Source of the DNA: Polynucleobacter tropicus
GTDB lineage: Bacteria; Pseudomonadota; Gammaproteobacteria; Burkholderiales; Burkholderiaceae
Assembly (NCBI RefSeq): GCF_013307225.1
Contig: NZ_CP028942.1
Location: forward strand, 1,702,965-1,766,964
Length of the DNA: 64,000 nt
Reading direction: 5' to 3'
A model generated the notes under the pieces. That model had not been told where the DNA came from. It ran no database searches and was given only the letters and a program-made list of their open reading frames with translations. Of the stretch, positions 37,375-47,864 are shown one piece after another (the first letter of the stretch is position 1; every line of letters starts with the position of its first letter). A program made the position numbers and the translations under genes.

Positions 37375-38280
37375 ATGTTAAGCCCATCCCCAAATTCTTC
37401 CAAGAAGGCCTTCAGCCGAGTTGCCCTCGTGGGCAAATTTCAGGCGGACGGCATTGATGAGCACCTGCGGGAATTAGCCAAACTGGTCAGCAGACTGGGC
37501 TGCGAGGTCTTTATAGAAGCTTCTACAGCCACGCAATTGAACATAAAAGATTACCCGATTAAGGCTGCTGAAGATTTTGCGGGGGCCATAGACTTAGTAG
37601 TTGTTTTGGGTGGCGACGGCACGATGCTAGGAATTGCCCGCCAAATAGCTGGCAGCCAAGTACCTCTGGTGGGAATCAATATGGGTCGCTTGGGTTACAT
37701 GACCGATATCCCATTTCAATCGGTTCAAGACACCTTACCCAAAATTATTGCTGGTGATTATGAAGCGGATACACGCACCTTACTTGATGCTGCTGTGATT
37801 CGCGCCAATAAAGAAATTAATCACGCATTAGCACTCAATGATGTTGTTGTGAATCGCTCTGGTATCTCTGGCATGGTGGAATTAGCGGTCCACGTTAATG
37901 GATCCTTCATGTACAACCAACGATCCGATGGTCTCATTGTTTCTACTCCAACTGGCTCAACCGCTTATGCCCTCTCTGCTGGAGGGCCGATATTACACCC
38001 CCATGTTGCAGGTATATTGCTTGCCCCGATTGCGCCACATTCACTATCGAATCGTCCAATTGTTTTGCCACAAGATAGCATAACCATTATTGAAGTAATC
38101 AACGGGCTTGACGTGATTGTCAATTTCGACATGCAATCACAAACTAATTTACAAAGTGGCGACAAGATTGAAGTGCGTCAGTCTAAAAAGACGATTACCT
38201 TCTTACACCCTCGCAGTCATAGCGACTACAAAACATTGCGCGAGAAACTTCACTGGAATGAATACCCATCGACTTTTTAA
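37375..38280 (+). CDS. nadK: NAD kinase
   Basis: NadK phosphorylates NAD to NADP. The 301-residue product carries the GGDGTMLG motif, NMGRLGYMTD and the SDGLIVSTPTGSTAYALSAG signature. I use ATG 37375 (MLSPSPNSSKKAF); the open frame extends 25 codons further into the divergent hrcA gene without family similarity. recN follows 26 bases downstream; nadK-recN is a well-known proteobacterial pair. Confidence 0.97.
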   Translation: MLSPSPNSSKKAFSRVALVGKFQADGIDEHLRELAKLVSRLGCEVFIEASTATQLNIKDYPIKAAEDFAGAIDLVVVLGGDGTMLGIARQIAGSQVPLVGINMGRLGYMTDIPFQSVQDTLPKIIAGDYEADTRTLLDAAVIRANKEINHALALNDVVVNRSGISGMVELAVHVNGSFMYNQRSDGLIVSTPTGSTAYALSAGGPILHPHVAGILLAPIAPHSLSNRPIVLPQDSITIIEVINGLDVIVNFDMQSQTNLQSGDKIEVRQSKKTITFLHPRSHSDYKTLREKLHWNEYPSTF

Positions 38281-38306
38281 TGTTGGGTATCTTGCTACGC
38301 TAATAC

Positions 38307-39977
38307 ATGCTTCAAACCATCTCCCTTCGTGACTTTGTCATTGTTGATCAACTTGAACTCGACTTTGTCAGCGGCTTCACCGTACTAACCGGTGAAACTG
38401 GTGCTGGCAAATCTATTTTGCTAGACGCCTTAGGCCTTGTTCTTGGTGAACGAGCCGATAGCAGCCAAATTCGGGAAGGTAGCAACCGCGCAGAAATTTC
38501 CGCCACCTTCAGAATAGAGCCTGAATTAGTTAAATCATTTGGGCAATGGCTCGATGAGCAAGGATTTCCGAGTGAGGATGAGGGTCAGACTCTTTTACTC
38601 AAAAGAACCGTAGAAGCCAATGGGCGCAGCCGTGCTTTTATTAATGGCAGTGTTGCCACATTGACGCAATTACGCGAAGCTGGCGATCAATTAGTTGATA
38701 TACATGGGCAACACGCACATCAGTTACTTCTCAAGAGTGGTGCTCAAAGAGAGCTACTTGACCGCCATGCTGGCTTATTGCCTTTAGCTTCCGATGTTGC
38801 GCAAACCTACAAAACACTTAGTGATTCTCGTCGGCGTTTAGCGCAAGCTGAGAACGCAGGACAAGACATCGAGCGCGAACGTGAAAGACTCGAATGGCAG
38901 CTTGAAGAGCTCACTGAGCTTTCTCCACAAGAAGGTGAGTGGATGCTCATTCAATCAGAGCATGCCCGATTAGCTAACGGGGCTAAATTAATCGGGGGCT
39001 GCCAAGAAGCGATACAAATCTTGAGTGAGGCCGATAACTCCCTCGAATCTTCCCTGTCTAAGGTGTGCGGCAATATCAGCGCACTTGCAGAACATGATGC
39101 CGCACTAAAAGATGTCAGCGAATCCCTAGAAAGCGCGCACATTCAACTAGATGAAGCGATTCATGGCTTAAATCGATATTTACAAAAAATTGATTTGGAT
39201 CCCGCCCGACTTGAGCAAGTAGAAGAACGGATGCAGGCATTGCATGGTGCCGCTAAAAAATATCGGACCGACGTAGATGCTTTACCTCAACTACTTCTAG
39301 AAACCGCGGATCGCCTAGATACGCTTACAGCCTCACAAAATATAGAAGCCCTAAGAGAGAAAGTAAAACAAGAAGAAGTGGCTTATCTCAAACTGGCAAA
39401 CCAACTCTCTGAGAAACGCAAGAAAGCCTCTATCGATCTTGGTAATCAAGTAACGCATGCTATGCAGGATTTATCTATGGCAGGTGGGCGTCTAGAAATT
39501 GCTTTAAGCCCTCTTCAGGAGGGTGGCTCACATGGGCTAGAACAAGTTGAATTCTTGGTAGCTGGTCATGCAGGTAGTACTCCTAGATCATTAGCCAAAG
39601 TAGCCTCAGGTGGTGAGCTTGCTCGAATCAGCCTTGCGATCAGTGTCATTACTAGCAAAGCCTCGTTTACTCCAACGCTCATATTCGATGAGGTTGATGC
39701 CGGCATTGGCGGTGCAGTAGCCGAAACCGTCGGCAAACTATTACATCAATTGGGGCAATCGCATCAAATCTTGTGCGTCACCCATTTGCCTCAAGTGGCA
39801 GCACAAGGCAACCATCACCTGAAAGTTAGCAAATCTCAGGCTGGAGATAAAACAGTTTCACAAGTTCAAGCTCTTGGAAGATCTGAGCGAGTCGAAGAAA
39901 TCGCCAGAATGCTTGGCGGCGCAACAATTACTGATACTACCCGCCGTCATGCACGTGAGCTACTAGAGCAACATTAA
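38307..39977 (+). CDS. recN: DNA repair protein RecN
   Basis: SMC-like ATPase for double-strand break repair, 556 residues. The N-terminal Walker A is GETGAGKSILLDALGLVLGE; two coiled-coil arms span roughly residues 150-370; the C-terminal ABC half has SGGELARISLAIS and the Walker B LIFDEVDAGIGGAVAE. No LexA box was recognised upstream. It converges with glnE, seven bases between stops. Confidence 0.97.
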   Translation: MLQTISLRDFVIVDQLELDFVSGFTVLTGETGAGKSILLDALGLVLGERADSSQIREGSNRAEISATFRIEPELVKSFGQWLDEQGFPSEDEGQTLLLKRTVEANGRSRAFINGSVATLTQLREAGDQLVDIHGQHAHQLLLKSGAQRELLDRHAGLLPLASDVAQTYKTLSDSRRRLAQAENAGQDIERERERLEWQLEELTELSPQEGEWMLIQSEHARLANGAKLIGGCQEAIQILSEADNSLESSLSKVCGNISALAEHDAALKDVSESLESAHIQLDEAIHGLNRYLQKIDLDPARLEQVEERMQALHGAAKKYRTDVDALPQLLLETADRLDTLTASQNIEALREKVKQEEVAYLKLANQLSEKRKKASIDLGNQVTHAMQDLSMAGGRLEIALSPLQEGGSHGLEQVEFLVAGHAGSTPRSLAKVASGGELARISLAISVITSKASFTPTLIFDEVDAGIGGAVAETVGKLLHQLGQSHQILCVTHLPQVAAQGNHHLKVSKSQAGDKTVSQVQALGRSERVEEIARMLGGATITDTTRRHARELLEQH

Positions 39978-39984
39978 GTTGTCT

Positions 39985-42798
39985 TTAAGCTGTCTCTATA
40001 TTGGAAGAAGTTTTAAAGGTTTCTTTCCAGAGCAATGTGACACTGTCGCGCGCTTCAACTAAATCTGGCTCATCACTTAATTGAATGCGCGTTTTATCGG
40101 CACCATCTAAGCGTAAACGATGCTGTCTTGCTCTTAACAAACGATATGCATCGCCAACTGCTTTGGCAATACCCGCTTGAATCAACCCTACCTCTGCAGC
40201 AATTCGCAATAAGGCAATATTGCCTAAGTTGCCAATTAGCTGTGGATATTGATGTGAATACGCCAGCACTAAAAACTGTACGATAAATTCGATATCAACC
40301 ATGCCTCCAGCGTCATGCTTCAAATCAAAGTCAGACGTTGGATTGGGATGTCCTTCATGAACCTTTCGCCTCATGCCGACGATTTCTTTGCGAAGATGAT
40401 CAACGTTACGCTGTTGACTCAAAACCTCACTACGAACGACATCAAACTCGCTGCCCACTGAGGTATTGCCTGCGGCAAAACGGGCGCGAGTGAGCGCCTG
40501 ATGCTCCCAAACCCATGCTGCGTTATCACCTTCACGCATTTGATACTTTTTAAAGGCATCTACATTCGTCACCAAGAAACCTGCGGAGCCATTTGGACGT
40601 AGACGGGTATCGATTTCAAATAAGCTGCCAGTAGATGTGAATGCGGTTAACCAATTGATCATGCGCTTGGCGAGCAAGGCATACATTTCTTGAGCGTCAT
40701 AGTCATTTTCTGCGGCTTGATATAAAAAGACCAAATCTAGATCTGAGGCATATCCAAGCTCCTTACCGCCCAATTTTCCGTAAGCAATGATTGCGAAGCT
40801 TGGGACTAAATTTTCAGGTAGACCAAACTTTTTAGCGACTATTGACCAGACGCGCTCGAAAGTAGCCTGCAGAATTAAATCAGCAAGTGCCGATAAATGA
40901 TCGCTCACCTTTTCTACTGAAAGAGCTCGATCAACACCAATACCCAAATCTGCCAAAAGCGTAATGAATGTTTCGGTGTGATGAGTTACACGCAAAATGT
41001 CCATTGCCTGCTCTGATCCATCACCCTCGGCCATCACATCGTCTAGGCGCATATCCAGATTGGCTTTGACTTCCTTCCAATAATCTTCAGGGTGATCAAT
41101 CAACGCTCTTTCAAGATGCGAATCAAGCAGATAATCGAGAAGATGTGGGTGAGAGATGAGATACTGCGCACCCCATTGAGAAGATTGCAACAAAGCCAAA
41201 ACGTTCGATAACGCACCGGGGTACTCGGCCAATATCGATAAATAAGCACTTCTTCGAGCAATCGCTTCAAGCAAATCAAAGAAGCGTGACAAAGTCCGAT
41301 CAGCATCTTCTGAGTTGCCTCCTTGGCTCTCGAGCATATTGGCAGCATTGCGCACCAAGTTATCAAAAATCAAACGGCTTTTCTCAGGCAACTGCTTTGC
41401 TTTGGCACTGACGATCCAAGCATTCCAACGAGCTAATGATTGCGGGAACAACCGAGCATCCGGTAACCAGCTTTCTTCAAGAGGTGCTAGGTCAAGCCGC
41501 GTCTCATCATCCAATAAAAACGCTTTTTCAAATAAGCGTGCCACATTGTTCTGATGCTTTTGTAACTCACTTAGGAAGCTGACCTCATCTTCAAAACCCA
41601 TGGAGGCAGCTAGGCGAGCACGAATATCAACCTCATCTGGCAAGTAATGCGTTTGCTGGTCATCCCAAACCTGAATACGATGTTCTAAGCGCCTTAAAAA
41701 TACGTAAGCACGCTCAAGTTGCAATACATCCTCTACCGGCAAGATGCCCTGTTGGCGAATTAAATCCAAAACCCGTAAGGTTGGACGCACTCTAAACCGA
41801 GGATCTGTGCCACCCCGCATCAACTGAAACATCTGCGCTAAGAACTCAATCTCACGAATTCCACCACGACCTAATTTAATGTCGTGCGAGCGTCCTTGAT
41901 GCCCCGTTGAGCGCTTCTCTGCCTCTCGCTGAATTTGCGCATGTAAATCACGAATCGATGCAATTACTCCGTAATCCAAATGCCTGCGATACACAAACGG
42001 ACGAATTAATTGCTCAAGACTTTTTTCACAATGAGCATAGTCTTTAGTTCCAGCCAATGGCGCGATCAATCTTCCTTTAATCCAAGCGTAACGCTCCCAC
42101 TCCCTACCTTGAACTAATAAATACTCTTCCAGCATATCGAGACTACAAACTAGCGACCCCGAATCACCATTGGGTCGCAGACGCATATCCACCCGAAATA
42201 CAAAGCCATTTGCATCATGTTCAGATAAGAACTTGATCAAACGCTTTCCCATGCGGGTGAACCACTCATGATTGGAGAGACTTTTTGGGCCATCCCTTGT
42301 CTCACCTTCATGCTCATACAAAAATATCAAGTCGATATCGGATGAAAGATTTAACTCAAGGCCTCCAAGTTTGCCCATACCCACGACCATCATCGGCATT
42401 TCAGAGTTGGTAGAGTCGCTCCAAGGCACCCCGAAGCGTGCCTGCAAATCCTGACGAATAAATGCCAATGCGCGCGCAACCGCTAATTCAGCAAAATGGC
42501 TCAGGCTATGAGTTACTTCTTTTAAGTCAGCCAATCCATTTAGATCGCGAAAAGCAAGCCACAACATTAATTGCTGGCGAGCCAAACGCAAGTCCGCCAT
42601 AAATTTCGCCTCATCTTGCTCGACCTCTAGACCATCAGCTTTGCATGACTCTAAGAGGTCCTGAATTCCTTCTAAAGTGATTTCCCGAGACCCAATGGAC
42701 TGCAACCAGTCGTGCCATTCAGGCTTGGCACTAAGCCAGCGGCGGGCGTAATTTGAGTGTTGCTCTAAAAACGCGATTTGTTTTAAAAAAGCATCCAT
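39985..42798 (-). CDS. glnE: Bifunctional glutamine synthetase adenylyltransferase/deadenylylase
   Basis: GlnE adenylylates and deadenylylates glutamine synthetase in response to PII. The 937-residue product has two nucleotidyltransferase domains: the N-terminal one with GMGKLGGLELNLSSDIDLIF and the C-terminal one with AYGKLGGKELGYASDLDLVF, separated by a helical linker. Each keeps its Asp-x-Asp pair, so both activities appear intact. It is divergent from yhdP with 78 bases between starts. Confidence 0.97.
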   Translation of the reverse strand: MDAFLKQIAFLEQHSNYARRWLSAKPEWHDWLQSIGSREITLEGIQDLLESCKADGLEVEQDEAKFMADLRLARQQLMLWLAFRDLNGLADLKEVTHSLSHFAELAVARALAFIRQDLQARFGVPWSDSTNSEMPMMVVGMGKLGGLELNLSSDIDLIFLYEHEGETRDGPKSLSNHEWFTRMGKRLIKFLSEHDANGFVFRVDMRLRPNGDSGSLVCSLDMLEEYLLVQGREWERYAWIKGRLIAPLAGTKDYAHCEKSLEQLIRPFVYRRHLDYGVIASIRDLHAQIQREAEKRSTGHQGRSHDIKLGRGGIREIEFLAQMFQLMRGGTDPRFRVRPTLRVLDLIRQQGILPVEDVLQLERAYVFLRRLEHRIQVWDDQQTHYLPDEVDIRARLAASMGFEDEVSFLSELQKHQNNVARLFEKAFLLDDETRLDLAPLEESWLPDARLFPQSLARWNAWIVSAKAKQLPEKSRLIFDNLVRNAANMLESQGGNSEDADRTLSRFFDLLEAIARRSAYLSILAEYPGALSNVLALLQSSQWGAQYLISHPHLLDYLLDSHLERALIDHPEDYWKEVKANLDMRLDDVMAEGDGSEQAMDILRVTHHTETFITLLADLGIGVDRALSVEKVSDHLSALADLILQATFERVWSIVAKKFGLPENLVPSFAIIAYGKLGGKELGYASDLDLVFLYQAAENDYDAQEMYALLAKRMINWLTAFTSTGSLFEIDTRLRPNGSAGFLVTNVDAFKKYQMREGDNAAWVWEHQALTRARFAAGNTSVGSEFDVVRSEVLSQQRNVDHLRKEIVGMRRKVHEGHPNPTSDFDLKHDAGGMVDIEFIVQFLVLAYSHQYPQLIGNLGNIALLRIAAEVGLIQAGIAKAVGDAYRLLRARQHRLRLDGADKTRIQLSDEPDLVEARDSVTLLWKETFKTSSNIETA

Positions 42799-42839
42799 TC
42801 CGCCATCTTAATCCTGACGAGCAAGTACACCACAGAAGC

Positions 42840-42869
42840 TTGGCGATGAAGCAAAGGCTGACGGATAAT
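42840..42869 (+). promoter_or_regulatory. Candidate promoter of yhdP
   Basis: TTGGCG (42840-42845) and GATAAT (42864-42869, five of six) are 18 bases apart. The predicted start falls at 42876-42877, at the yhdP ATG, so the message would be leaderless or nearly so. Confidence 0.45.
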
Positions 42870-42876
42870 AGAGCCC

Positions 42877-45800
42877 ATGCCGCAAAACTTTTTCCCACCC
42901 CGCTTAAAAGACCTATTAGCAAAAGGTCTTCAGAATTTGGGTAAAAATTGGCACAAACGCGCCCTTATATTGGCCGCTTCGCTAGCCGCTCTATTTGTGC
43001 TTGGACATCTTGCGGTTAGATTTGTGGTTTGGCCACAGATCGAAAAATCAAAATCCTCTGTTGAAAAGCTGATCGGCGCTCGAGTTGGCGTTAATGTATC
43101 CATCGATGATTTACGTGTTTCATGGACAGGCATCAGACCTGCTTTTGAAATTGACGGGCTACGTTTTACCGTCCCCGAGCGAATAAAGCCTTCTCTCTCA
43201 ATCGAAAAAATTTATGGTCAGCTGAGTTGGAAGTCGTTCTACCATTTGCTGCCTTACTTTCATGAAATTCATTTTGAAGGCGCTGAAATTGATTTTCAAA
43301 GAAGTGCCAAGGGCATCATTACGATTGCAGGCATTCCGATAGATAGCAGTCCAAGTGACTACACAGCCCAGAACTGGTTATTCTCGCAAGATCTGATTGA
43401 GGCAAAACAAGTCAAACTCAATTGGGACGATAAGCTCAATCAAAAAACCCCAACCCTGATTGAGGTTCAAGAACTCTCCTTGACAAATGGCATCCGACAA
43501 CACGCTGGCTCCCTCATAGTTACAACGCCGTGGAATCAAGGGCCCGCAGAAGTCAAAGTGAATTTTGCGCATCATCTTGGCGGAGAGACGGGCAATTGGC
43601 ACGACTGGATCGGAAATGTTTCCTGGAGCATCACTAATCTCGATCTCAAAAAAATCGCCAATGAACTCCAACTCAAATTAAGCGCTCTAGAAGGTATATT
43701 GACCTCAAAGGGAAATTTGAAGATTGATAACGCCCATCCCGATGGCGGAGAATTTTTTGTTGCTGTTGATAATTTGGTGGTGCAATCCTCTAAAAGCGAG
43801 GATGCCATCGCGCTAGGTCGTTTAGAAGCAAACCTAGCTCAAGAAACCTCTGATGGCTTGATTGCGATTACCACCAAAACATTTGCTTGGCGCGAAATGG
43901 GTAGCTCAACATCTGCACCACTTGAAAATCTTAGCCCAATGACGTTCCGCTGGAAGCCACCTGGCGCTGACGGAGAAATTAAGGAGTTTGGTTTTTCATC
44001 GCCCAAGATTTCCGTAGAAGATGTTGCCTTATTTGCGCTTAACCTACCGCTTTCCAAAAAAGTACATCAGTGGATCAAAGCCTCGCAAGCTGAGGGTGAG
44101 CTAGAAGATGTTGATATTCAATGGGCGGAAAGTAAGTCGCCCCTCTCTGCCCTCAATATTCCAGGCGGCTGGTTTAAATCGAACAAGTTAGATTTCAACA
44201 TTAGCGCAAAACTGATCAATCTCAGTTTTGTCGGCATCAATAAATCGATACCTTCTGTTTCAAATTTATCTGGCTTTGTTTCCAGCAATCAAAAAGAGGG
44301 AAGCTTTTCTGTCGACTCTCGAAATCTTGGTTTGGAGGTATATGACTTATTGGATGACCCCAAAATTCAACTAGACCGAGCAGTTGGTCAAATCGGTTGG
44401 TCTAAGCAAAGAGGAAATTGGGTCATTAGTACCAAAAAGCTCGCATTAAGCAATCCAGAAATTAGCACCAACCTCAGCATTAACTACAAGATTGGTAATG
44501 GCAAAGAACCAGACTACATGACCATGGATATGGGCTTTGATCAAGCTAATCTCAAAACAGCGTATCGCTATCTACCTGTGGGAATGGGAAAAGATGTAAG
44601 AACCTATCTCAGCAAAGCTTTTAATGTTGGTCTGATTCGAAAAGGGCAATTACATATCAAAGGCGATCCTAATCAAGCCCCTTTCTCAGACAAACAACAA
44701 GGCGAACTGACCTTAAATCTTCCGATCATTGGCGCATCTTTTAGTCCGGCACCATTCTTGCCTAGTAACCAAGGAACATGGTCAACATTCACAGGCGTTA
44801 ATGGCAGTATCACAATGAACAATGCCTACTTCGCGGTAGATATTACAAAAGCGAACTACAAACAAGTTGGCTTGGACACTTTCCATGCTGAGATTCCGAA
44901 TGTCAGCGCAAACCAATTAACACTAGCTGCTAATGGGAATGCAAGTGGAGATGCACCTCAACTGCTTGAATACTTTTACCAATCCCCCTCCGGCAAAAAA
45001 CAAAGCAGTCTAGAACAAAACTTGCGTGTCACCGGACCAGTCAATTTAAATCTTGGCCTAAAAATACCTCTATCAGGCTCTGCCGACACCAATGTAGACT
45101 TGAAATTAAGCCTGCCAGGCAATCGTGCCCAATGGGCGGATCTTCCTCCATTTGAAAACCTAAAGGGCGTTATTCGGATTACCGAAGTTCATCCCGAGTT
45201 TGAGAATGTTTCAGCAAACTTCTTGGGGGGAGCAATCAATATCACAAGTACTGAAGATATCAAAGATAAGCAGCGCTTCAAAATTACCGGCGATATCCAA
45301 TCTAAATTTATTCAAGACTATTTTGCAAACTCTTCTTCAGAGACGCAAGCATTTTTGAACAGCATGAGCGGCTCCATTAAATATGATGGGCTCATTGGAT
45401 TTAACAAAGTAGGCAGCGATTCTAATGTGCAATTTGATCTTCGTAACTGGTCCATGAATGCTCCAGCACCTCTGAAGAAAACAAACGGCTCGGCAATGTC
45501 AGGTCAGGTCAACATCAAAACCTCAAACGATGTCAATAATGCAAATCGCATCAGTTGGTCTGGGAAGATTGGTGACCTTTATGCGCTTGAGGGTGCCGTG
45601 AGTCGTGACGCTCAATTGCGCTTTGGGCTTGGCATTGGTGCTTCAGCAAATTCTTCTCAACCAGGCTTTCATCTGAACATTGGAAGCAATCAACTGAATC
45701 TGGATGAGTGGCAGCGATTCTTGCAAGCAAATAAATCAAATCGCGCATCTGGTGACAAAGCCAGCTCCAGCACAATCAACACCCAAATCACAGCGCAAGT

Positions 45801-47010
45801 TAAAAAACTAACACTCTTTGATCGCCCTTGGCAAGATGTCAACTTATCGGCAAACAATAAAAGGAATTTCTGGGACTTGCGTATCAGTTCACCTCAGGCA
45901 TCTGGACAAATTCAATATCAAGAGGCTCAGAAATCAGATACAAATGGACTCATTAGTGGCCAGTTCGCCAAATTAAAAATTACAGATATATCAACACCTC
46001 CGGAATCAGCAACAAAACAAGCCTCACCAGCCAAGAAAACATTAAGGCCTGAAGCGATCCCTAGTTTAGATATCGTGATCGATGATTTTTCTTGGGAAAA
46101 AGCGCATCTGGGTCAATTGAAGATCAAGTCAAATACAGTGGGTAACGTCTTAAAAATTGATTCAATTCAGACGAATAATCCTCAAGGAAGCTCAACCATT
46201 AGCGGGCAATGGGCTGGGGCAACAAAAAATACTCCGGACCATAGCACTCTCAATATTGAGATGTCTATAAAAGATGCTGGTCAAATCATTGCTCATTGGA
46301 CACCCCAAAAATCTATTGAGGGTGGGCAAGGCAAGGTTAGTGCAAATGCTCAGTGGGATGGCTCGCCACTCGATCCTAAGTATGAAACACTGGTGGGTAA
46401 AGTCAGCTTGAACCTTGAAAAAGGTCGTCTCTTGGAAGTGAATACTAGCGGAGCTAAGCTATTAGATGTGCTTAGTCTTCAAAGCTTATTTCGATTTGCT
46501 ACGCTTGATCTCAAAGGAAGTCTTGGAAATATCGTTACCAAAGGAACGCCTTTTAATAGCATTAGCAGTAACTTTGACATCAATAATGGCATCGCACAGA
46601 CTCAGCAATTTAATATGAATTTAGACCAAGCCAATGTCGTGATGAGCGGTCAAATTAATATTCCAAAGCAAACACAGGATCTTCGTATCACGATCTTCCC
46701 AACAATCGATGCTACCGCTGGATCGCTAGCCGCTTTTGCAATCAACCCAATTGTTGGATTGGGCGCACTGGTTGGCCAATATCTCTTAACGAGTCAGATT
46801 AATCGCAGCTTGCAATCCGACTATTTAATTCAGGGCTCATGGGATGACCCAGAAGTGATTCCGCTTGATCAAAAAGGTCAGCCCGTTGACTCCAATACTT
46901 TAAATACGATTCGGAGTAAAAATTTGCTCATTGAACAGAGCAAGCCTAACGCCAATGGCGCTGCTAGCTCAACTCCAACGCCCATTCAAAAAAATACTTC
47001 CACTAAGTAG
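42877..47010 (+). CDS. yhdP: YhdP family AsmA-like envelope protein
   Basis: A very long (1377-residue) protein with one N-terminal membrane anchor (ALILAASLAALFVLGHLAVRF) and a repetitive beta-rich periplasmic body, ending in an AsmA-type C-terminal region (GRLLEVNTSGAKLLDVLSLQ, then FNMNLDQANVVMSGQI). This is the YhdP/TIGR02099 type. In E. coli YhdP, with TamB and YdbH, bridges the envelope and carries phospholipids to the outer membrane; the role here is inferred from that family. The tail after residue 1330 is low complexity. It heads a probable yhdP-nit-tldD unit. Confidence 0.93.
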   Translation: MPQNFFPPRLKDLLAKGLQNLGKNWHKRALILAASLAALFVLGHLAVRFVVWPQIEKSKSSVEKLIGARVGVNVSIDDLRVSWTGIRPAFEIDGLRFTVPERIKPSLSIEKIYGQLSWKSFYHLLPYFHEIHFEGAEIDFQRSAKGIITIAGIPIDSSPSDYTAQNWLFSQDLIEAKQVKLNWDDKLNQKTPTLIEVQELSLTNGIRQHAGSLIVTTPWNQGPAEVKVNFAHHLGGETGNWHDWIGNVSWSITNLDLKKIANELQLKLSALEGILTSKGNLKIDNAHPDGGEFFVAVDNLVVQSSKSEDAIALGRLEANLAQETSDGLIAITTKTFAWREMGSSTSAPLENLSPMTFRWKPPGADGEIKEFGFSSPKISVEDVALFALNLPLSKKVHQWIKASQAEGELEDVDIQWAESKSPLSALNIPGGWFKSNKLDFNISAKLINLSFVGINKSIPSVSNLSGFVSSNQKEGSFSVDSRNLGLEVYDLLDDPKIQLDRAVGQIGWSKQRGNWVISTKKLALSNPEISTNLSINYKIGNGKEPDYMTMDMGFDQANLKTAYRYLPVGMGKDVRTYLSKAFNVGLIRKGQLHIKGDPNQAPFSDKQQGELTLNLPIIGASFSPAPFLPSNQGTWSTFTGVNGSITMNNAYFAVDITKANYKQVGLDTFHAEIPNVSANQLTLAANGNASGDAPQLLEYFYQSPSGKKQSSLEQNLRVTGPVNLNLGLKIPLSGSADTNVDLKLSLPGNRAQWADLPPFENLKGVIRITEVHPEFENVSANFLGGAINITSTEDIKDKQRFKITGDIQSKFIQDYFANSSSETQAFLNSMSGSIKYDGLIGFNKVGSDSNVQFDLRNWSMNAPAPLKKTNGSAMSGQVNIKTSNDVNNANRISWSGKIGDLYALEGAVSRDAQLRFGLGIGASANSSQPGFHLNIGSNQLNLDEWQRFLQANKSNRASGDKASSSTINTQITAQVKKLTLFDRPWQDVNLSANNKRNFWDLRISSPQASGQIQYQEAQKSDTNGLISGQFAKLKITDISTPPESATKQASPAKKTLRPEAIPSLDIVIDDFSWEKAHLGQLKIKSNTVGNVLKIDSIQTNNPQGSSTISGQWAGATKNTPDHSTLNIEMSIKDAGQIIAHWTPQKSIEGGQGKVSANAQWDGSPLDPKYETLVGKVSLNLEKGRLLEVNTSGAKLLDVLSLQSLFRFATLDLKGSLGNIVTKGTPFNSISSNFDINNGIAQTQQFNMNLDQANVVMSGQINIPKQTQDLRITIFPTIDATAGSLAAFAINPIVGLGALVGQYLLTSQINRSLQSDYLIQGSWDDPEVIPLDQKGQPVDSNTLNTIRSKNLLIEQSKPNANGAASSTPTPIQKNTSTK

Positions 47011-47024
47011 AACTTTCGTTTCTG

Positions 47025-47849
47025 ATGAGCACAACAGCCAACTTAAAAATCGCATCTGTACAAATGGTTTCTACACCAGATCTTGAACAGAACTTAAGCA
47101 CCGCCACTAGACTAACAAAAGAAGCTGCTAACGAAGGCGCTCAGCTGGTAGTGTTGCCAGAATATTTCTGCATGATGGGCTTAAAAGATACTGACAAGGT
47201 TCGTATCCGCGAACCACTGAATAGCGGCCCCATTCAAGATAAGCTTGCTCGCATTGCTCAGGAGAATCAAATTCATTTGGTCGCCGGCACCATTCCACTA
47301 GAGGCTAAAGATTCAAACAAAGTTTTAAATACGACTCTTGCTTTTGGTCCGAATGGCAAACAAATTAGTCGTTATGACAAGATTCATTTATTTGGTTTTC
47401 AAACCCCAAAAGAACGTTATCAAGAATCTGAAACTATTGAGGCTGGTGATACGCCTGGACTCTTGAAAATTCATGTAAATGATCAAGAGTGGGTATTTGG
47501 ACTTAGTATTTGTTATGACATTCGCTTTCCTGAACTGTATCGAGCCATGGGCACTGTTGATTGCCACATTATTCCAGCCGCATTTACCTACACCACAGGT
47601 AAAGCGCACTGGGAAATCCTATTACGGGCCCGCGCTATTGAAAACCAAGCCTATGTCATTGCCTCAGCCCAAGGTGGCACCCACCTGAATCAACGTAAAA
47701 CCTGGGGGCATAGCATGCTAATTGATCCATGGGGCACAGTATTAGCAGACCTTCCTGAGGGCGAAGGCTTTATCACGGGCGTCTTAAGCAAAGAAAAACT
47801 AAACGAGGTACGCTCTCAGTTACCAGCACTTGCGCATCGCAAGCTTTAA
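47025..47849 (+). CDS. Carbon-nitrogen hydrolase (Nit1-like amidase)
   Basis: Nitrilase-superfamily amidase of 274 residues. The Glu-Lys-Cys triad is visible: E in VVLPEYFCMMG, K in RYDKIHLFGF and C in GLSICYDIRFPELYR. The sequence resembles Nit1, which hydrolyses deaminated glutathione, a repair reaction; the exact substrate is inferred. It sits 14 bases after yhdP and 15 bases before tldD, a betaproteobacterial order. Confidence 0.92.
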   Translation: MSTTANLKIASVQMVSTPDLEQNLSTATRLTKEAANEGAQLVVLPEYFCMMGLKDTDKVRIREPLNSGPIQDKLARIAQENQIHLVAGTIPLEAKDSNKVLNTTLAFGPNGKQISRYDKIHLFGFQTPKERYQESETIEAGDTPGLLKIHVNDQEWVFGLSICYDIRFPELYRAMGTVDCHIIPAAFTYTTGKAHWEILLRARAIENQAYVIASAQGGTHLNQRKTWGHSMLIDPWGTVLADLPEGEGFITGVLSKEKLNEVRSQLPALAHRKL

Positions 47850-47864
47850 CTGACAACACAAAAC

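Noticed and set aside
37828..37836. TTAGCACTC, identical to one half of the CIRCE operator, inside nadK
   Set aside because: The second half (GAGTGCTAA after nine bases) is absent, and the site is in the middle of a coding region.
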